In this document: positions 33,646-41,515 of the stretch, in pieces
How positions within the stretch are numbered: the first letter of the stretch is position 1
Layout of the letters: each line of letters opens with the position of its first letter
NCBI RefSeq assembly: GCF_023229695.1
Contig: NZ_JALNYS010000010.1
Location: 72,719 to 136,718 of the forward strand
Source of the DNA: Sulfuricurvum sp.
GTDB lineage: Bacteria; Campylobacterota; Campylobacteria; Campylobacterales; Sulfurimonadaceae
Direction of reading: 5' to 3'
DNA: 64,000 nt
The notes under the pieces: generated by a model
Told to the model about the DNA's origin: nothing
What the model saw: only the letters and a program-made list of their open reading frames with translations
Database searches by the model: none
Made by a program: the position numbers and the translations under genes

Positions 33646-35992
33646 ATCGCTCAAACTCCAGAACTTCAAACGCTACGCCTCGTATGAGATCACTTTTGAG
33701 AGCGGTCTGTGCGGCATCCTCGGACGTAACGGTCGTGGGAAATCAACGATCTTTGATGGGGTATTCTTCGCCCTTTACGGGGAAAACCGAACAGACAAAA
33801 AATTAATCCCCACCGCCGGAAGCACCGGAGGGGTCAAAGTCGAGCTGAACTTTGAGATCGAGGGGAAAAGCTACACCGCGATACGAGAGTTTCGAGGCAA
33901 AGCCCTCACCGCCTACGCCACCCTCAAAGAGGGGGATGCGTCTATCGCCACGGGAGCCAAAGAGGTGACCGCCTCCGTCACCAAACTGCTGGGGATGGGG
34001 AAAGAGGCGTTTTTACACACGGTCTTCGCCTCCCAAAAAGAGCTGACGGCTCTGAGCTCCATGAAAAACGACGAGCGCAAAGCGATGATGCGCCGATTGC
34101 TGGGATTGGAGAAGATTGACAAAATCGAGGAGATGATCCGCGAGGAGCTGCGCGAACTCAACCGCGAACTCAAAAATGCTTCGGGCTTCTTGCTCAGTGA
34201 CGACGTTCTCAAACAGCACCGCGACGATCTGGCTTCCAAAACCGCCCTCTCCCAGAGCCTCGAAGCGAACCTCAAAACCCTCACCGAGGAATCACTAAAA
34301 CTCAAAACCGCCTACGAAGCCGCCAAAGCACTCGTAGAGACCCACCAGAGGGCCAAAGAGGAGCGGCAAAAGAAACTCGATACCCTCGAAAAAGGACAAC
34401 AGACCCTAACCCTCCACCAAAAACAGCTCATCGAACTCGAAACAGAGCTAAAAACCCTCAATGCCCACCAAAGCCATTACACGGCACAACTACCTCTCAA
34501 AACGCAACTTTCATCATTGGAACACTCGCTAAAAGCTCAGGACGAGCTAAAAACCAAATTCCTCCAAAAAGCAGGTTTGGAAAAAGAACAAGAGGAGTTG
34601 CGAAAAGGGTACACTGCACGCAAAGAGGAGGTGGCACAGCTCACCAAAACAATCATGCCGCTGGAGGATCTGCAAAAACAGCTCCAAAGTGATCAAACCG
34701 CCCTCGCAGAGCTCAAAGCGACCCTTCTGAAACTCGACACCGAGATCACCGCCCTCACCTCTGAGATCGGCTCCCACCGCTCCAATATCGCCAAAGTGAC
34801 CAAACAGGTCGCCACAATCACCGATCTGGGACGGGAATCCTCCTGCCCCACCTGCACCCGTCCTCTGATGGAGCAGTATGACAGTGTCCTCACCTCGCTC
34901 CACACTGAGATCAATGAGGTCTACCAAAAGCAGATCGATCTCCTGCAACTGCGCCTCAACGCCCTGAGCGAGCAAAAAGCCTCTTCTCAAAAGACAAGCG
35001 ACGAGGCACAGCTCAAATGCAATACAGTTCAAACCCAAATCGCCCTCCTGCTGAGCAAATCCAAAGACCTCCTCAAAGCCCAAGAGCTGTTCCGTGAGGT
35101 CGAAACACGGGGGATGAGTAACAAAGCCGCCCTTGCTGAGCTTGGGAGCATCACCTACGATGAAAACGCCCACAATGCACTCAAAGAACAGTATCAAGCT
35201 CTCAAACCGCAGGTGGAAGAGCTCATCAAACTCGAAGCCCTCATCGCCACCATCCCGATGAAAACCGAAGCGCTTCAAGCGCTCCAAACCCAGATCAAAA
35301 CCGATGAGGCTTCTATCGCTTCATTCCAAGCCCTGATCGCCGCCGATACCTACAAAGAGCAGAGCCATACCGAAGCGATTGCCCATGCCAAAGCTTCCGA
35401 AACCGCAAAAGATGCCAAAGGGGTCGAACTGAACGGCTTAGTGCTAGAGCAGACCAACATCCGCCGCGACATCGAAGCGATCGACAAAGAGATCAAGCGG
35501 GACGAGGCACAGCGAGCCTCTCTGAAAGCCAGAGAAAACGACCGCGATGACTACGAGAAACTCAAAGCGGTCATGAGTGAGTTCAAAACCCATATCAATG
35601 CCCGCGTCGCCCCCCGCATCGGTGAAGTCGCCAGCGAGATGTACAGCCGCATCACCCGCGGACGCTATCAGCACATCGAGGTCTCTCCCGAATTCGACTT
35701 TTACATCTACGACAACGGCGAACGCTACCCCATCGAGCGGTTCAGCGGCGGAGAGATCGATCTCGCCAATCTCGTACTCCGTATCGCCATCTCCAAAACA
35801 CTGGGGGAACTCAGCGGCGGCGGTAATATCGGGTTTTTAGCCTTCGACGAGGTATTCGGCTCCCAAGACGAGGAACGGCGCATCCAGATCATGGAAGCGT
35901 TTCACACGATCAGCGAATCGTATCGGCAGATATTTCTGATCTCTCATGAAACGGAGATCAAGGAGATGTTTGAGAGAGTGGTGGAGTTGTAA
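33635..35992 (+). CDS. sbcC: SbcC/Rad50-type ATPase
   Basis: The ATG at 33635 lies inside the last codons of sbcD and gives the normal opening TLESLKLQNFKRYASYEITF. The 785-aa protein has Walker A GRNGRGKST (~29-37), two long coiled coils, a zinc hook CPTC (Cys404 and Cys407) at their apex, signature FSGGEIDLANLVLR, Walker B LAFDEVFGSQD and a C-terminal tail ending MFERVVEL. It is shorter than E. coli SbcC but complete. Its last ~42 codons recur three times downstream (36948, 37951, 38869), marking an insertion hotspot. Confidence 0.93.
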   Translation: MTLESLKLQNFKRYASYEITFESGLCGILGRNGRGKSTIFDGVFFALYGENRTDKKLIPTAGSTGGVKVELNFEIEGKSYTAIREFRGKALTAYATLKEGDASIATGAKEVTASVTKLLGMGKEAFLHTVFASQKELTALSSMKNDERKAMMRRLLGLEKIDKIEEMIREELRELNRELKNASGFLLSDDVLKQHRDDLASKTALSQSLEANLKTLTEESLKLKTAYEAAKALVETHQRAKEERQKKLDTLEKGQQTLTLHQKQLIELETELKTLNAHQSHYTAQLPLKTQLSSLEHSLKAQDELKTKFLQKAGLEKEQEELRKGYTARKEEVAQLTKTIMPLEDLQKQLQSDQTALAELKATLLKLDTEITALTSEIGSHRSNIAKVTKQVATITDLGRESSCPTCTRPLMEQYDSVLTSLHTEINEVYQKQIDLLQLRLNALSEQKASSQKTSDEAQLKCNTVQTQIALLLSKSKDLLKAQELFREVETRGMSNKAALAELGSITYDENAHNALKEQYQALKPQVEELIKLEALIATIPMKTEALQALQTQIKTDEASIASFQALIAADTYKEQSHTEAIAHAKASETAKDAKGVELNGLVLEQTNIRRDIEAIDKEIKRDEAQRASLKARENDRDDYEKLKAVMSEFKTHINARVAPRIGEVASEMYSRITRGRYQHIEVSPEFDFYIYDNGERYPIERFSGGEIDLANLVLRIAISKTLGELSGGGNIGFLAFDEVFGSQDEERRIQIMEAFHTISESYRQIFLISHETEIKEMFERVVEL

Positions 35993-36009
35993 ATATGAAT
36001 GAAATAGTA
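35867..36009 (+). repeat. sbcC 3'-end repeat, original copy
   Basis: Last codons of sbcC from GACGAGGAACGG to the stop, plus the first bases of the next gene (AAATATGAATGAAAT). This is the reference for the copies at 36948-37092, 37951-38052 and 38869-38900. Confidence 0.85.
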
Positions 36010-36924
36010 ACAACCGAAAAAAGAAAACAGATGCAATCAGCGGATGTGGTCATATACAATACGGGAGAAATTGAACTTAAAATACCTCTCAATGATAATG
36101 ATATATGGCTCAGTGCAAACGATATAGCAAGCATATTTGGCGTGAACCGTCCGGCAATCGTAAAGCACATCGGCAATATTTACAAAACGGATGAACTGAG
36201 TAAAAATACAACCTGTTCCATTTTGGAACAACTTGCACCAGACGGTAAACTACGAAATATGAACTTTTATAATCTTGATATGATTATCTCGGTGGGCTAC
36301 AGGATTAACTCAAAAAAAGCAACAAAATTTAGACAGTGGGCGAATGGAGTTCTTAAAAACTATATTCAAAACGGATATGTATTAAACAGTACAAAACTCA
36401 CAGAGCAGAAAATAACTCTTTTAGAAAATGATTTGAAACTACTTCAAACCAAAATGAAAAATAAACAACTCCAAACAGACGAAAAAATCAACAAACTTTT
36501 TGAAGCCATAGAAGAAAAATCGATCAAACCGACGCAAGGTATTTTCTACGACGGAGAGGTTTACGATGCCTATCTTTTTGTCTCAGACCTTATAAAAAGT
36601 GCTAAGAAAAGTATCGTCCTCGTCGATAATTACCTCGATGAGAGTGTATTGACCATGCTCTCCAAAAGAGCCCCCGATGTCACCGCCACCCTCTACACCA
36701 AAAACATCACGCCGCAATTAGAACTCGACCTCAAAAAATACAATGCCCAATACCCCAAAATCACCCTCAAAAAGTTCGATGCCTCGCACGACCGATTCCT
36801 CATCCTCGATAGCAAAGAGCTTTACCACATAGGAGCAAGCTTAAAAGATTTAGGGAAAAAATGGTTCGCTTTTTCGAAGTTTGAGAGGGAGAGTTTTGAT
36901 ATTTTGAGCAGATTAGAGAGGTGA
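35995..36924 (+). CDS. RhuM-type DNA-binding protein with PLD-like C-terminal domain
   Basis: Residues ~20-130 match the virulence RhuM domain (IWLSANDIASIFGVNRPAIVKHIGNIYKTDEL, FYNLDMIISVGYRINSKKATKFRQWANGVL), a predicted nucleic-acid-binding head related to phage regulators. A short coiled coil follows, then a C-terminal domain (~165-309) with DAYLFVSDLIKSAKKSIVLVDNYLD and SHDRFLILD. This resembles phospholipase D-like folds with the His-x-Arg/Lys motif. That C-terminal domain is almost identical to that of the next full-size gene. The start is 2 bp after the sbcC stop, so it is read through from sbcDC. Confidence 0.82.
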   Translation: MNEIVTTEKRKQMQSADVVIYNTGEIELKIPLNDNDIWLSANDIASIFGVNRPAIVKHIGNIYKTDELSKNTTCSILEQLAPDGKLRNMNFYNLDMIISVGYRINSKKATKFRQWANGVLKNYIQNGYVLNSTKLTEQKITLLENDLKLLQTKMKNKQLQTDEKINKLFEAIEEKSIKPTQGIFYDGEVYDAYLFVSDLIKSAKKSIVLVDNYLDESVLTMLSKRAPDVTATLYTKNITPQLELDLKKYNAQYPKITLKKFDASHDRFLILDSKELYHIGASLKDLGKKWFAFSKFERESFDILSRLER

Positions 36925-36927
36925 TGG
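36484..36927 (+). repeat. Segmental duplication encoding the PLD-like domain, copy 1
   Basis: Nearly identical to 37511-37954, at a constant offset of 1027 bp. The encoded domains differ at only about four residues (L/I, Y/H, S/G, R/G). Confidence 0.88.
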
Positions 36928-37073
36928 GAATGGTGTTTAAAAGTCACGACGAGGAACGGCGGATCCAGATCATGGAAGCGTTTCACACGATCAGCGAATC
37001 GTATCGACAGATATTTCTAATCTCTCATGAAACGGAGATCAAGGAGATGTTTGAGAGAGTGGTGGAGTTATAA
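36924..37073 (+). CDS. 49-aa mini-ORF: SbcC C-terminal tail copy
   Basis: ATG 36924 overlaps the RhuM-PLD stop (TGATG) and opens a frame through seven novel codons (GMVFKSH) into an intact copy of the SbcC tail, DEERRIQIMEAFHTIS… to …MFERVVEL and a stop. The four nucleotide differences from sbcC in the shared codons (CGC/CGG, CGG/CGA, CTG/CTA, TTG/TTA) are all synonymous. This copy therefore diverged as coding sequence, probably inside another strain's sbcC. Whether the peptide is made is unknown; it may simply be an insertion footprint. Confidence 0.55.
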   Translation: MGMVFKSHDEERRIQIMEAFHTISESYRQIFLISHETEIKEMFERVVEL

Positions 37074-37092
37074 ATATGAATGAAATCGTAAC
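36948..37092 (+). repeat. sbcC 3'-end repeat, copy 2
   Basis: Matches 35867-36009 from GACGAGGAACGG through the stop codon into the next gene start (ATAAATATGAATGAAATCGTAAC), so the repeat also includes the first codons (MNEIVT) of the following gene. Confidence 0.88.
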
Positions 37093-37951
37093 AATGGACG
37101 AAGAAAACATCAAAACCAAAATCTTCACCGTCAGAGGGTTGCAAGTGATGCTTGATCGGGATTTGGCAGAGCTTTATGAAGTGGAGACAAAAGTTTTCAA
37201 TCAAGCAGTCAAAAGAAATGAGAATAGATTTCCCGATGATTTTAGATTTCAGCTGACAACTACGGAAAAAAATGAACTGGTCACAAATTGTGACCGGTTC
37301 CATTCACTCAAACATTCAAGCACAAACCCTTATGCATTCACCGAACAAGGGGTATCCATGCTCAGTGCCGTTTTAAAAAGCGATATTGCCGTCGATATCA
37401 GTGTAAAAATCATCCGAAGCTTTGTAGCCATGAGAAAACTCATCTCCAATAACGCACTTATATATCAAAGACTCGAAACATTAGAGCAAAAACAATTCTC
37501 CAACGATGAAAAATTCAACAAGCTTTTTGAAGCCATAGAAGAAAAATCGATCAAGCCGACGCAAGGTATTTTCTACGACGGAGAGGTGTACGATGCCTAT
37601 CTCTTCGTCTCAGACCTTATCAAAAGTGCTAAGAAAAGTATCGTGATTGTCGATAATTACCTCGATGAGAGTGTTTTAACCATGCTCTCCAAAAGAGCCC
37701 CCGATGTCACCGCCACCCTCTACACCAAAAACATCACGCCGCAATTAGAACTTGACCTCAAAAAACACAACGCCCAATACCCCAAAATCACCCTCAAAAA
37801 GTTCGACGCCTCGCACGACCGATTCCTCATCCTCGATGGCAAAGAGCTCTACCACATAGGAGCCAGTCTCAAAGATTTAGGAAAAAAATGGTTCGCTTTT
37901 TCGAAATTTGAGAGGGAGAGTTTTGATATTTTGAGTAGGTTGGAGGGGTGA
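37076..37951 (+). CDS. ORF6N-domain protein with PLD-like C-terminal domain
   Basis: Residues ~12-110 form an ORF6N domain (FTVRGLQVMLDRDLAELYEVETKVFNQAVKRN, NRFPDDFRFQLT, YAFTEQGVSMLSAVLKSDIAV), a phage-type DNA-binding head. From ~150 onward the protein is almost identical to the C-terminal domain of the RhuM-type gene (SHDRFLILDGKELYHIGASL). Thus two different heads carry the same tail domain. The first six residues (MNEIVT) match those of the RhuM gene, as the sbcC-end repeat carries them. A TGATG overlap leads into the 33-aa mini-ORF. Confidence 0.85.
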   Translation: MNEIVTMDEENIKTKIFTVRGLQVMLDRDLAELYEVETKVFNQAVKRNENRFPDDFRFQLTTTEKNELVTNCDRFHSLKHSSTNPYAFTEQGVSMLSAVLKSDIAVDISVKIIRSFVAMRKLISNNALIYQRLETLEQKQFSNDEKFNKLFEAIEEKSIKPTQGIFYDGEVYDAYLFVSDLIKSAKKSIVIVDNYLDESVLTMLSKRAPDVTATLYTKNITPQLELDLKKHNAQYPKITLKKFDASHDRFLILDGKELYHIGASLKDLGKKWFAFSKFERESFDILSRLEG

Positions 37952-37954
37952 TGG
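37511..37954 (+). repeat. Segmental duplication encoding the PLD-like domain, copy 2
   Basis: Partner of 36484-36927; the similarity begins in the linker (TCAACAAGCTTTTTGAAGCC) and runs to the TGATGG overlapping stop/start. Confidence 0.88.
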
Positions 37955-38052
37955 AAGCGTTTCACACGATCAGCGAATCGTATCGGCAGATATTTTTGAT
38001 CTCTCAGAAAAGGGAGATTAAAAAGATGTTTGAGAGAGTGGTGGAGTTGTAA
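37951..38052 (+). CDS. 33-aa mini-ORF: SbcC C-terminal tail copy
   Basis: ATG 37951 overlaps the ORF6N-PLD stop. The frame reads MEAFHTISESYRQIFLIS and ends MFERVVEL, a shorter copy of the SbcC tail. Unlike the 36924 copy it has non-synonymous changes (HET/QKR, EIKEM/EIKKM), so it appears to be decaying. The DNA repeat and the ORF have the same limits. Probably an insertion footprint rather than a functional gene. Confidence 0.45.
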   Translation: MEAFHTISESYRQIFLISQKREIKKMFERVVEL

Positions 38053-38073
38053 AAAAAATGAAAGGAAGCCCTG

Positions 38074-38898
38074 ATGCCTAACATAACAGTTCTGGAACAT
38101 AGCGTCACCGTCAACAAAGAAGACTACATCTCCCTGACGGATATCGCAAAATACAAAGACGGCAGCGAGGCCAACGACATTATCCGAAACTGGCTTCGCA
38201 ATCGAAACACCATCGAATTTCTGGGAATCTGGGAACAGCTCTACAACCCCGATTTTAAACCCGTCGAATTCGACGGGTTTAGAAAAGAGGCGGGGTTGAA
38301 CAGCTTTACACTAAGCCCTGCAAAGTGGGTCGAAGCGACCAACGCCATCGGTATCGTCTCGAAATCGGGCCGCTACGGCGGAACCTACGCCCATAAAGAC
38401 ATCGCATTCGAATTCGCATCGTGGATTTCGGTGGAGTTCAAGCTCTACCTTATCAAAGAGTTCCAACGTCTCAAAGACGAAGAGCAAAAGCAGCTGGGAT
38501 GGGATATCCGCCGAAACCTGACCAAGATCAACTACCGTATCCATACCGACGCCATAAAAACCAATCTGATCCCCGAAACACTTACGCCGCAGCAAACGAG
38601 CCTCGTTTATGCCAGCGAGGCAGATATCTTGAACATGGCGCTGTTTGGAATGACGGCTAAAACGTGGCGCGAATCCAACCCTGATAAGCAGGGCAATATT
38701 CGAGACGATGCCGATATGAGCCAACTGGTCTGTCTGGCGAATCTGGAAACGCTCAACGCACTGTTTATCCAAGACGGGCTGTCACAGCAAGAACGGCTGC
38801 AAAGGCTAAACACCATTGCTATCGAGCAGATGCGGATTTTGAATGAAAACAGTATCAAGCGGTTGGCGGAGATGTTTGAGAGAGTGGTGGAGCTTTAA
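38074..38898 (+). CDS. KilA-N domain protein with an SbcC-like C-terminal tail
   Basis: This 274-aa protein has a KilA-N domain in its first ~120 residues (DYISLTDIAKYKDGSEANDIIRNWLRNRNTIEFLGIWE, GLNSFTLSPAKWVEATNAIGIVSKSGRYGGTYAHKDIAFEFASWIS). The second half is helical (DAIKTNLIPETLTPQQTSLVYASEADILNMALFGMTAKTWR) and resembles proteins seen in phage and defence contexts. Its final residues EMFERVVEL are the SbcC tail fused in frame. It follows the third sbcC-end copy and precedes the CHAT gene, whose ATG lies 1 bp after its stop. Confidence 0.87.
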   Translation: MPNITVLEHSVTVNKEDYISLTDIAKYKDGSEANDIIRNWLRNRNTIEFLGIWEQLYNPDFKPVEFDGFRKEAGLNSFTLSPAKWVEATNAIGIVSKSGRYGGTYAHKDIAFEFASWISVEFKLYLIKEFQRLKDEEQKQLGWDIRRNLTKINYRIHTDAIKTNLIPETLTPQQTSLVYASEADILNMALFGMTAKTWRESNPDKQGNIRDDADMSQLVCLANLETLNALFIQDGLSQQERLQRLNTIAIEQMRILNENSIKRLAEMFERVVEL

Positions 38899-38900
38899 TA
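38869..38900 (+). repeat. sbcC 3'-end repeat, copy 4 (31 bp, inside the KilA-N gene)
   Basis: GAGATGTTTGAGAGAGTGGTGGAG-type sequence identical to the sbcC end, supplying the last eight codons and stop of the KilA-N gene. Confidence 0.8.
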
Positions 38901-41014
38901 TGCAAAAAGATCAAATGAAGTTTATTACGGTAAAAAATTATCTTGCACAGAATAATTCGTATTTATTATTTCTTGATAAGTCATTTTCTCATATAAAGAA
39001 CTTAGATCAAACTATTGAATTGAATAATGATTTTTTTATTTTATGTAACAATTTTAGCAAGAACACTGAATTAGAATTATATATTACACTAAATGACTTT
39101 TTTAATAATCATCAACTATTTCCCTACGATGAAACTGATATACGAATTCCTATAAAAGTTTTACTGTCTATGGCCACAAGTGTTATTCCTTTAATGAATA
39201 GCATCGGAAATATTCCGATATCGTTCTTTATTATTCATAGTGCCATTGATTATGGCGTAAGCCTTCATATTCCTCATCATACATATCATTATAACATTCA
39301 AAATACTCTTATTTGTCTATTTGAGATACAAAAAATGGTTCCAGATAAAATTGATAATTATTTTTGCATTTTTCTAACATACATGATTTTATATGCAAAA
39401 AAGTATAGTACTGACTATCATTTAGTAAATGACCTAATATATAATATCAGACAAGTCCCAAGCTTATTAGAATCAATTTCTATTGAATATTTTTATCATT
39501 TTTTATGTCAAGTATTGGATTGGTGCTATGATAATAAGCATAATGATTTTGAAACATTTTTTTACATTTTAGACAATATAAGAAAAAGTGCAAATGATGA
39601 AACAACTGATATTGCAATAGAGTTATGTTTATTTAGATATAGATCAATGGTTGATGAAAACTATGATTACAAGGCTCTTGAAGAATTTTACGTTAAAAAT
39701 AAAGAGGATATCAGATTAATCGATAAACTTAGAGTATTATCTGAACTCTTTTTAAAGTTAGATCGAGATACATATTTACATTTATTTTCAGATGAAATTG
39801 CAAAATTAGATACAAATGATTTAATACAGATGATTGAAGATATTCATCCAAATGTTTTTTCAGCTTACCTAATCAATTTAGCTTTTTATAAAAATGAAGA
39901 TTTTTTGAATTTTTTACATATTACTTATGGCTGTCCGTCAGATATTTTAAAAATGACAGCTATTTATATTCACTCAAACAATGCAACATATATTTTGGAA
40001 AAGTCTATTAACAAGCTAGATATTTCTGATTATGATTTACACTTTAATATCATTCAATACATTAATGAAATTAATAATTTAGGCATTACTGTTTTTGGAG
40101 AATCAATTGAACAAAAATTATCTGCGAAATATCAAGCACATAGGGAAAACAAGCCAGATGAAAAATACAAAACTATAGAAATAAAGTTAATTGAAAGTAT
40201 TGAAAAGTACTATTTTATTCATGCGCATACTTTTGATGACAGTATAAAATTTATATTGCCAATGCAACAAATCAGAGTCCCTCTACAACAATTACTTTTT
40301 AAAAAATATAATAAATTATTTCCTATCATTAAAATCGTCGATAAAGAAGTTATTCCTGAAAAGAAGCTCGAAAAAGTCATCCATGTAGTTCTTTCAGTAT
40401 CAGGGACTTTAGATCAAGAAAAAGAAGTAATTGAGTATTTAAACACATTAACTGATAATATAGAATTTGAGTATAAATATATTGATAATTTTGAAGAATT
40501 ATTGAGCATTTTAAAATCAGATATATATACAGTGATTTCAATTACTACACATGGCGAAGTGGATACAAGAAACCCATTGAATAATGTCATTAAAGTTGGT
40601 AATGAACAAATACCATGGTATCTGTTTGAGCCGAATACATATAATTTAAATAATCAACGATTGCTTTACTTAAACATCTGTGATTCTGGTCACTTTTCCT
40701 TGAAAAATGGTTTTATCTTAGAATCATTTTCGACATATTTGACAAATAGCAATCAAGCTACAGTATCACACATGTGGCCTGTAAAGCAAGATTATTCAAG
40801 CACTTTTTTGATGATTTTTTTGCATCATTTAATTTCGGCAAGTAGTTTTAAGGAAGCATATACATCAACACTATCACTAGCTATAGACGATAGGTTTGAT
40901 TCCTATATCAGATATAATAATTTAGAAGATATTGAATTATTTAAAATTTTTCAAAATGCTTCTTTATATAAAAAAAGTATTACTCATTGGGGATCACTTT
41001 TGTATCAAGAATGA
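38900..41014 (+). CDS. CHAT-domain caspase-like protease
   Basis: The ATG at 38900 begins 1 bp after the KilA-N stop. The first ~480 residues of this 704-aa protein are helical without a recognised family. The C-terminal ~220 residues carry CHAT-protease features: the catalytic His551 in VISITTHGEVD and Cys594 in LLYLNICDSGHF. They are followed by the typical QATVSHMWPVKQDYSSTFLMIFLHHLI segment. CHAT proteases act in bacterial cell-death and anti-phage systems. The gene is far more AT-rich than its surroundings, signalling recent transfer. Target and activation are unknown; the preceding DNA-binding proteins could be sensors. Confidence 0.82.
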   Translation: MQKDQMKFITVKNYLAQNNSYLLFLDKSFSHIKNLDQTIELNNDFFILCNNFSKNTELELYITLNDFFNNHQLFPYDETDIRIPIKVLLSMATSVIPLMNSIGNIPISFFIIHSAIDYGVSLHIPHHTYHYNIQNTLICLFEIQKMVPDKIDNYFCIFLTYMILYAKKYSTDYHLVNDLIYNIRQVPSLLESISIEYFYHFLCQVLDWCYDNKHNDFETFFYILDNIRKSANDETTDIAIELCLFRYRSMVDENYDYKALEEFYVKNKEDIRLIDKLRVLSELFLKLDRDTYLHLFSDEIAKLDTNDLIQMIEDIHPNVFSAYLINLAFYKNEDFLNFLHITYGCPSDILKMTAIYIHSNNATYILEKSINKLDISDYDLHFNIIQYINEINNLGITVFGESIEQKLSAKYQAHRENKPDEKYKTIEIKLIESIEKYYFIHAHTFDDSIKFILPMQQIRVPLQQLLFKKYNKLFPIIKIVDKEVIPEKKLEKVIHVVLSVSGTLDQEKEVIEYLNTLTDNIEFEYKYIDNFEELLSILKSDIYTVISITTHGEVDTRNPLNNVIKVGNEQIPWYLFEPNTYNLNNQRLLYLNICDSGHFSLKNGFILESFSTYLTNSNQATVSHMWPVKQDYSSTFLMIFLHHLISASSFKEAYTSTLSLAIDDRFDSYIRYNNLEDIELFKIFQNASLYKKSITHWGSLLYQE

Positions 41015-41016
41015 TT

Positions 41017-41139
41017 ATGTTATCAAAATCCTTCTACACCCATGGAATCCAATGTTCAAAATCCCTATGGCTGAAAAAGTACAGCGCTGAAGCGATGGTC
41101 AGGGTGCATCAAAAACTCAGAGAGACAACCGCTTTTTGA
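41017..41139 (+). pseudogene. Truncated N-terminus of a DUF2779-type protein
   Basis: A 40-codon frame reads MLSKSFYTHGIQCSKSLWL, matching the characteristic opening of DUF2779/Cas4-RecB-like nuclease-family proteins (fxxGxQCxKxLWL). It stops after KLRETTAF, where the duplicated MNT promoter segment begins. It appears to be the leftover 5' end of a gene whose remainder was lost when the toxin-antitoxin unit arrived. Recognition rests on this short motif. Confidence 0.5.
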
Positions 41140-41344
41140 ATGCGTTCGATCCTTTACCCGTTTTAATGTATAATTATTCCCATCACAAAACAGGAGGGAT
41201 CAGATGGTCGATATCGAAGTGATCAAACATGAAATCGTCGAACGTCTCAAACCACTCGACCCCGATAAAATCATCCTGTTTGGTTCCTACGCTTACGGAA
41301 CACCCACCGAAGAGAGCGATATTGATCTGTTTTTGGTCAAAGAT
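41115..41344 (+). repeat. Duplicated promoter and 5' part of MNT gene, copy 1
   Basis: 230 bp nearly identical to 43346-43575, including 90 bp upstream of the start codon, a TATAAT box (41169-41174) and the AGGAGGG ribosome site. Confidence 0.9.
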
Positions 41345-41515
41345 ACCGAGGATCGAAACTATGATGTTGCCGCCAAGATGCGATTACTCGATCTTATCCG
41401 AAAATACCGTATTGGTTTTGATATCCTCAGTGCATCAAACCATTTTTTACAATCGAGAGAAGATTATTTTTATAAAGTTGATATCCTCCAAAAGGGAAAA
41501 GTAATCTATGAATAA
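41204..41515 (+). CDS. mntA: MNT-type nucleotidyltransferase antitoxin, copy 1
   Basis: This 103-aa minimal nucleotidyltransferase has the active-site pattern IILFGSYAYGTPTEESDIDLFLV (GSxxxG…SDxDL) near residues 23-45 and a third acidic residue in GFDIL. In HEPN/MNT pairs the MNT protein neutralises the HEPN RNase by adenylylation. AGGAGGG precedes the ATG and the gene overlaps the HEPN gene by 8 bp. Its promoter and first half are duplicated at 43435; the second halves differ more. Confidence 0.9.
   Translation: MVDIEVIKHEIVERLKPLDPDKIILFGSYAYGTPTEESDIDLFLVKDTEDRNYDVAAKMRLLDLIRKYRIGFDILSASNHFLQSREDYFYKVDILQKGKVIYE

Noticed and set aside
34547..35287. Minus-strand frame of 246 codons within sbcC
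   Set aside because: Antisense to the SbcC coiled coil; its regular composition mirrors the Glu/Leu/Lys repeats of the real protein.
35867..38900. CRISPR-like array for the repeats after sbcC
   Set aside because: The repeats are long, few, irregularly spaced and coding, with whole genes between them.
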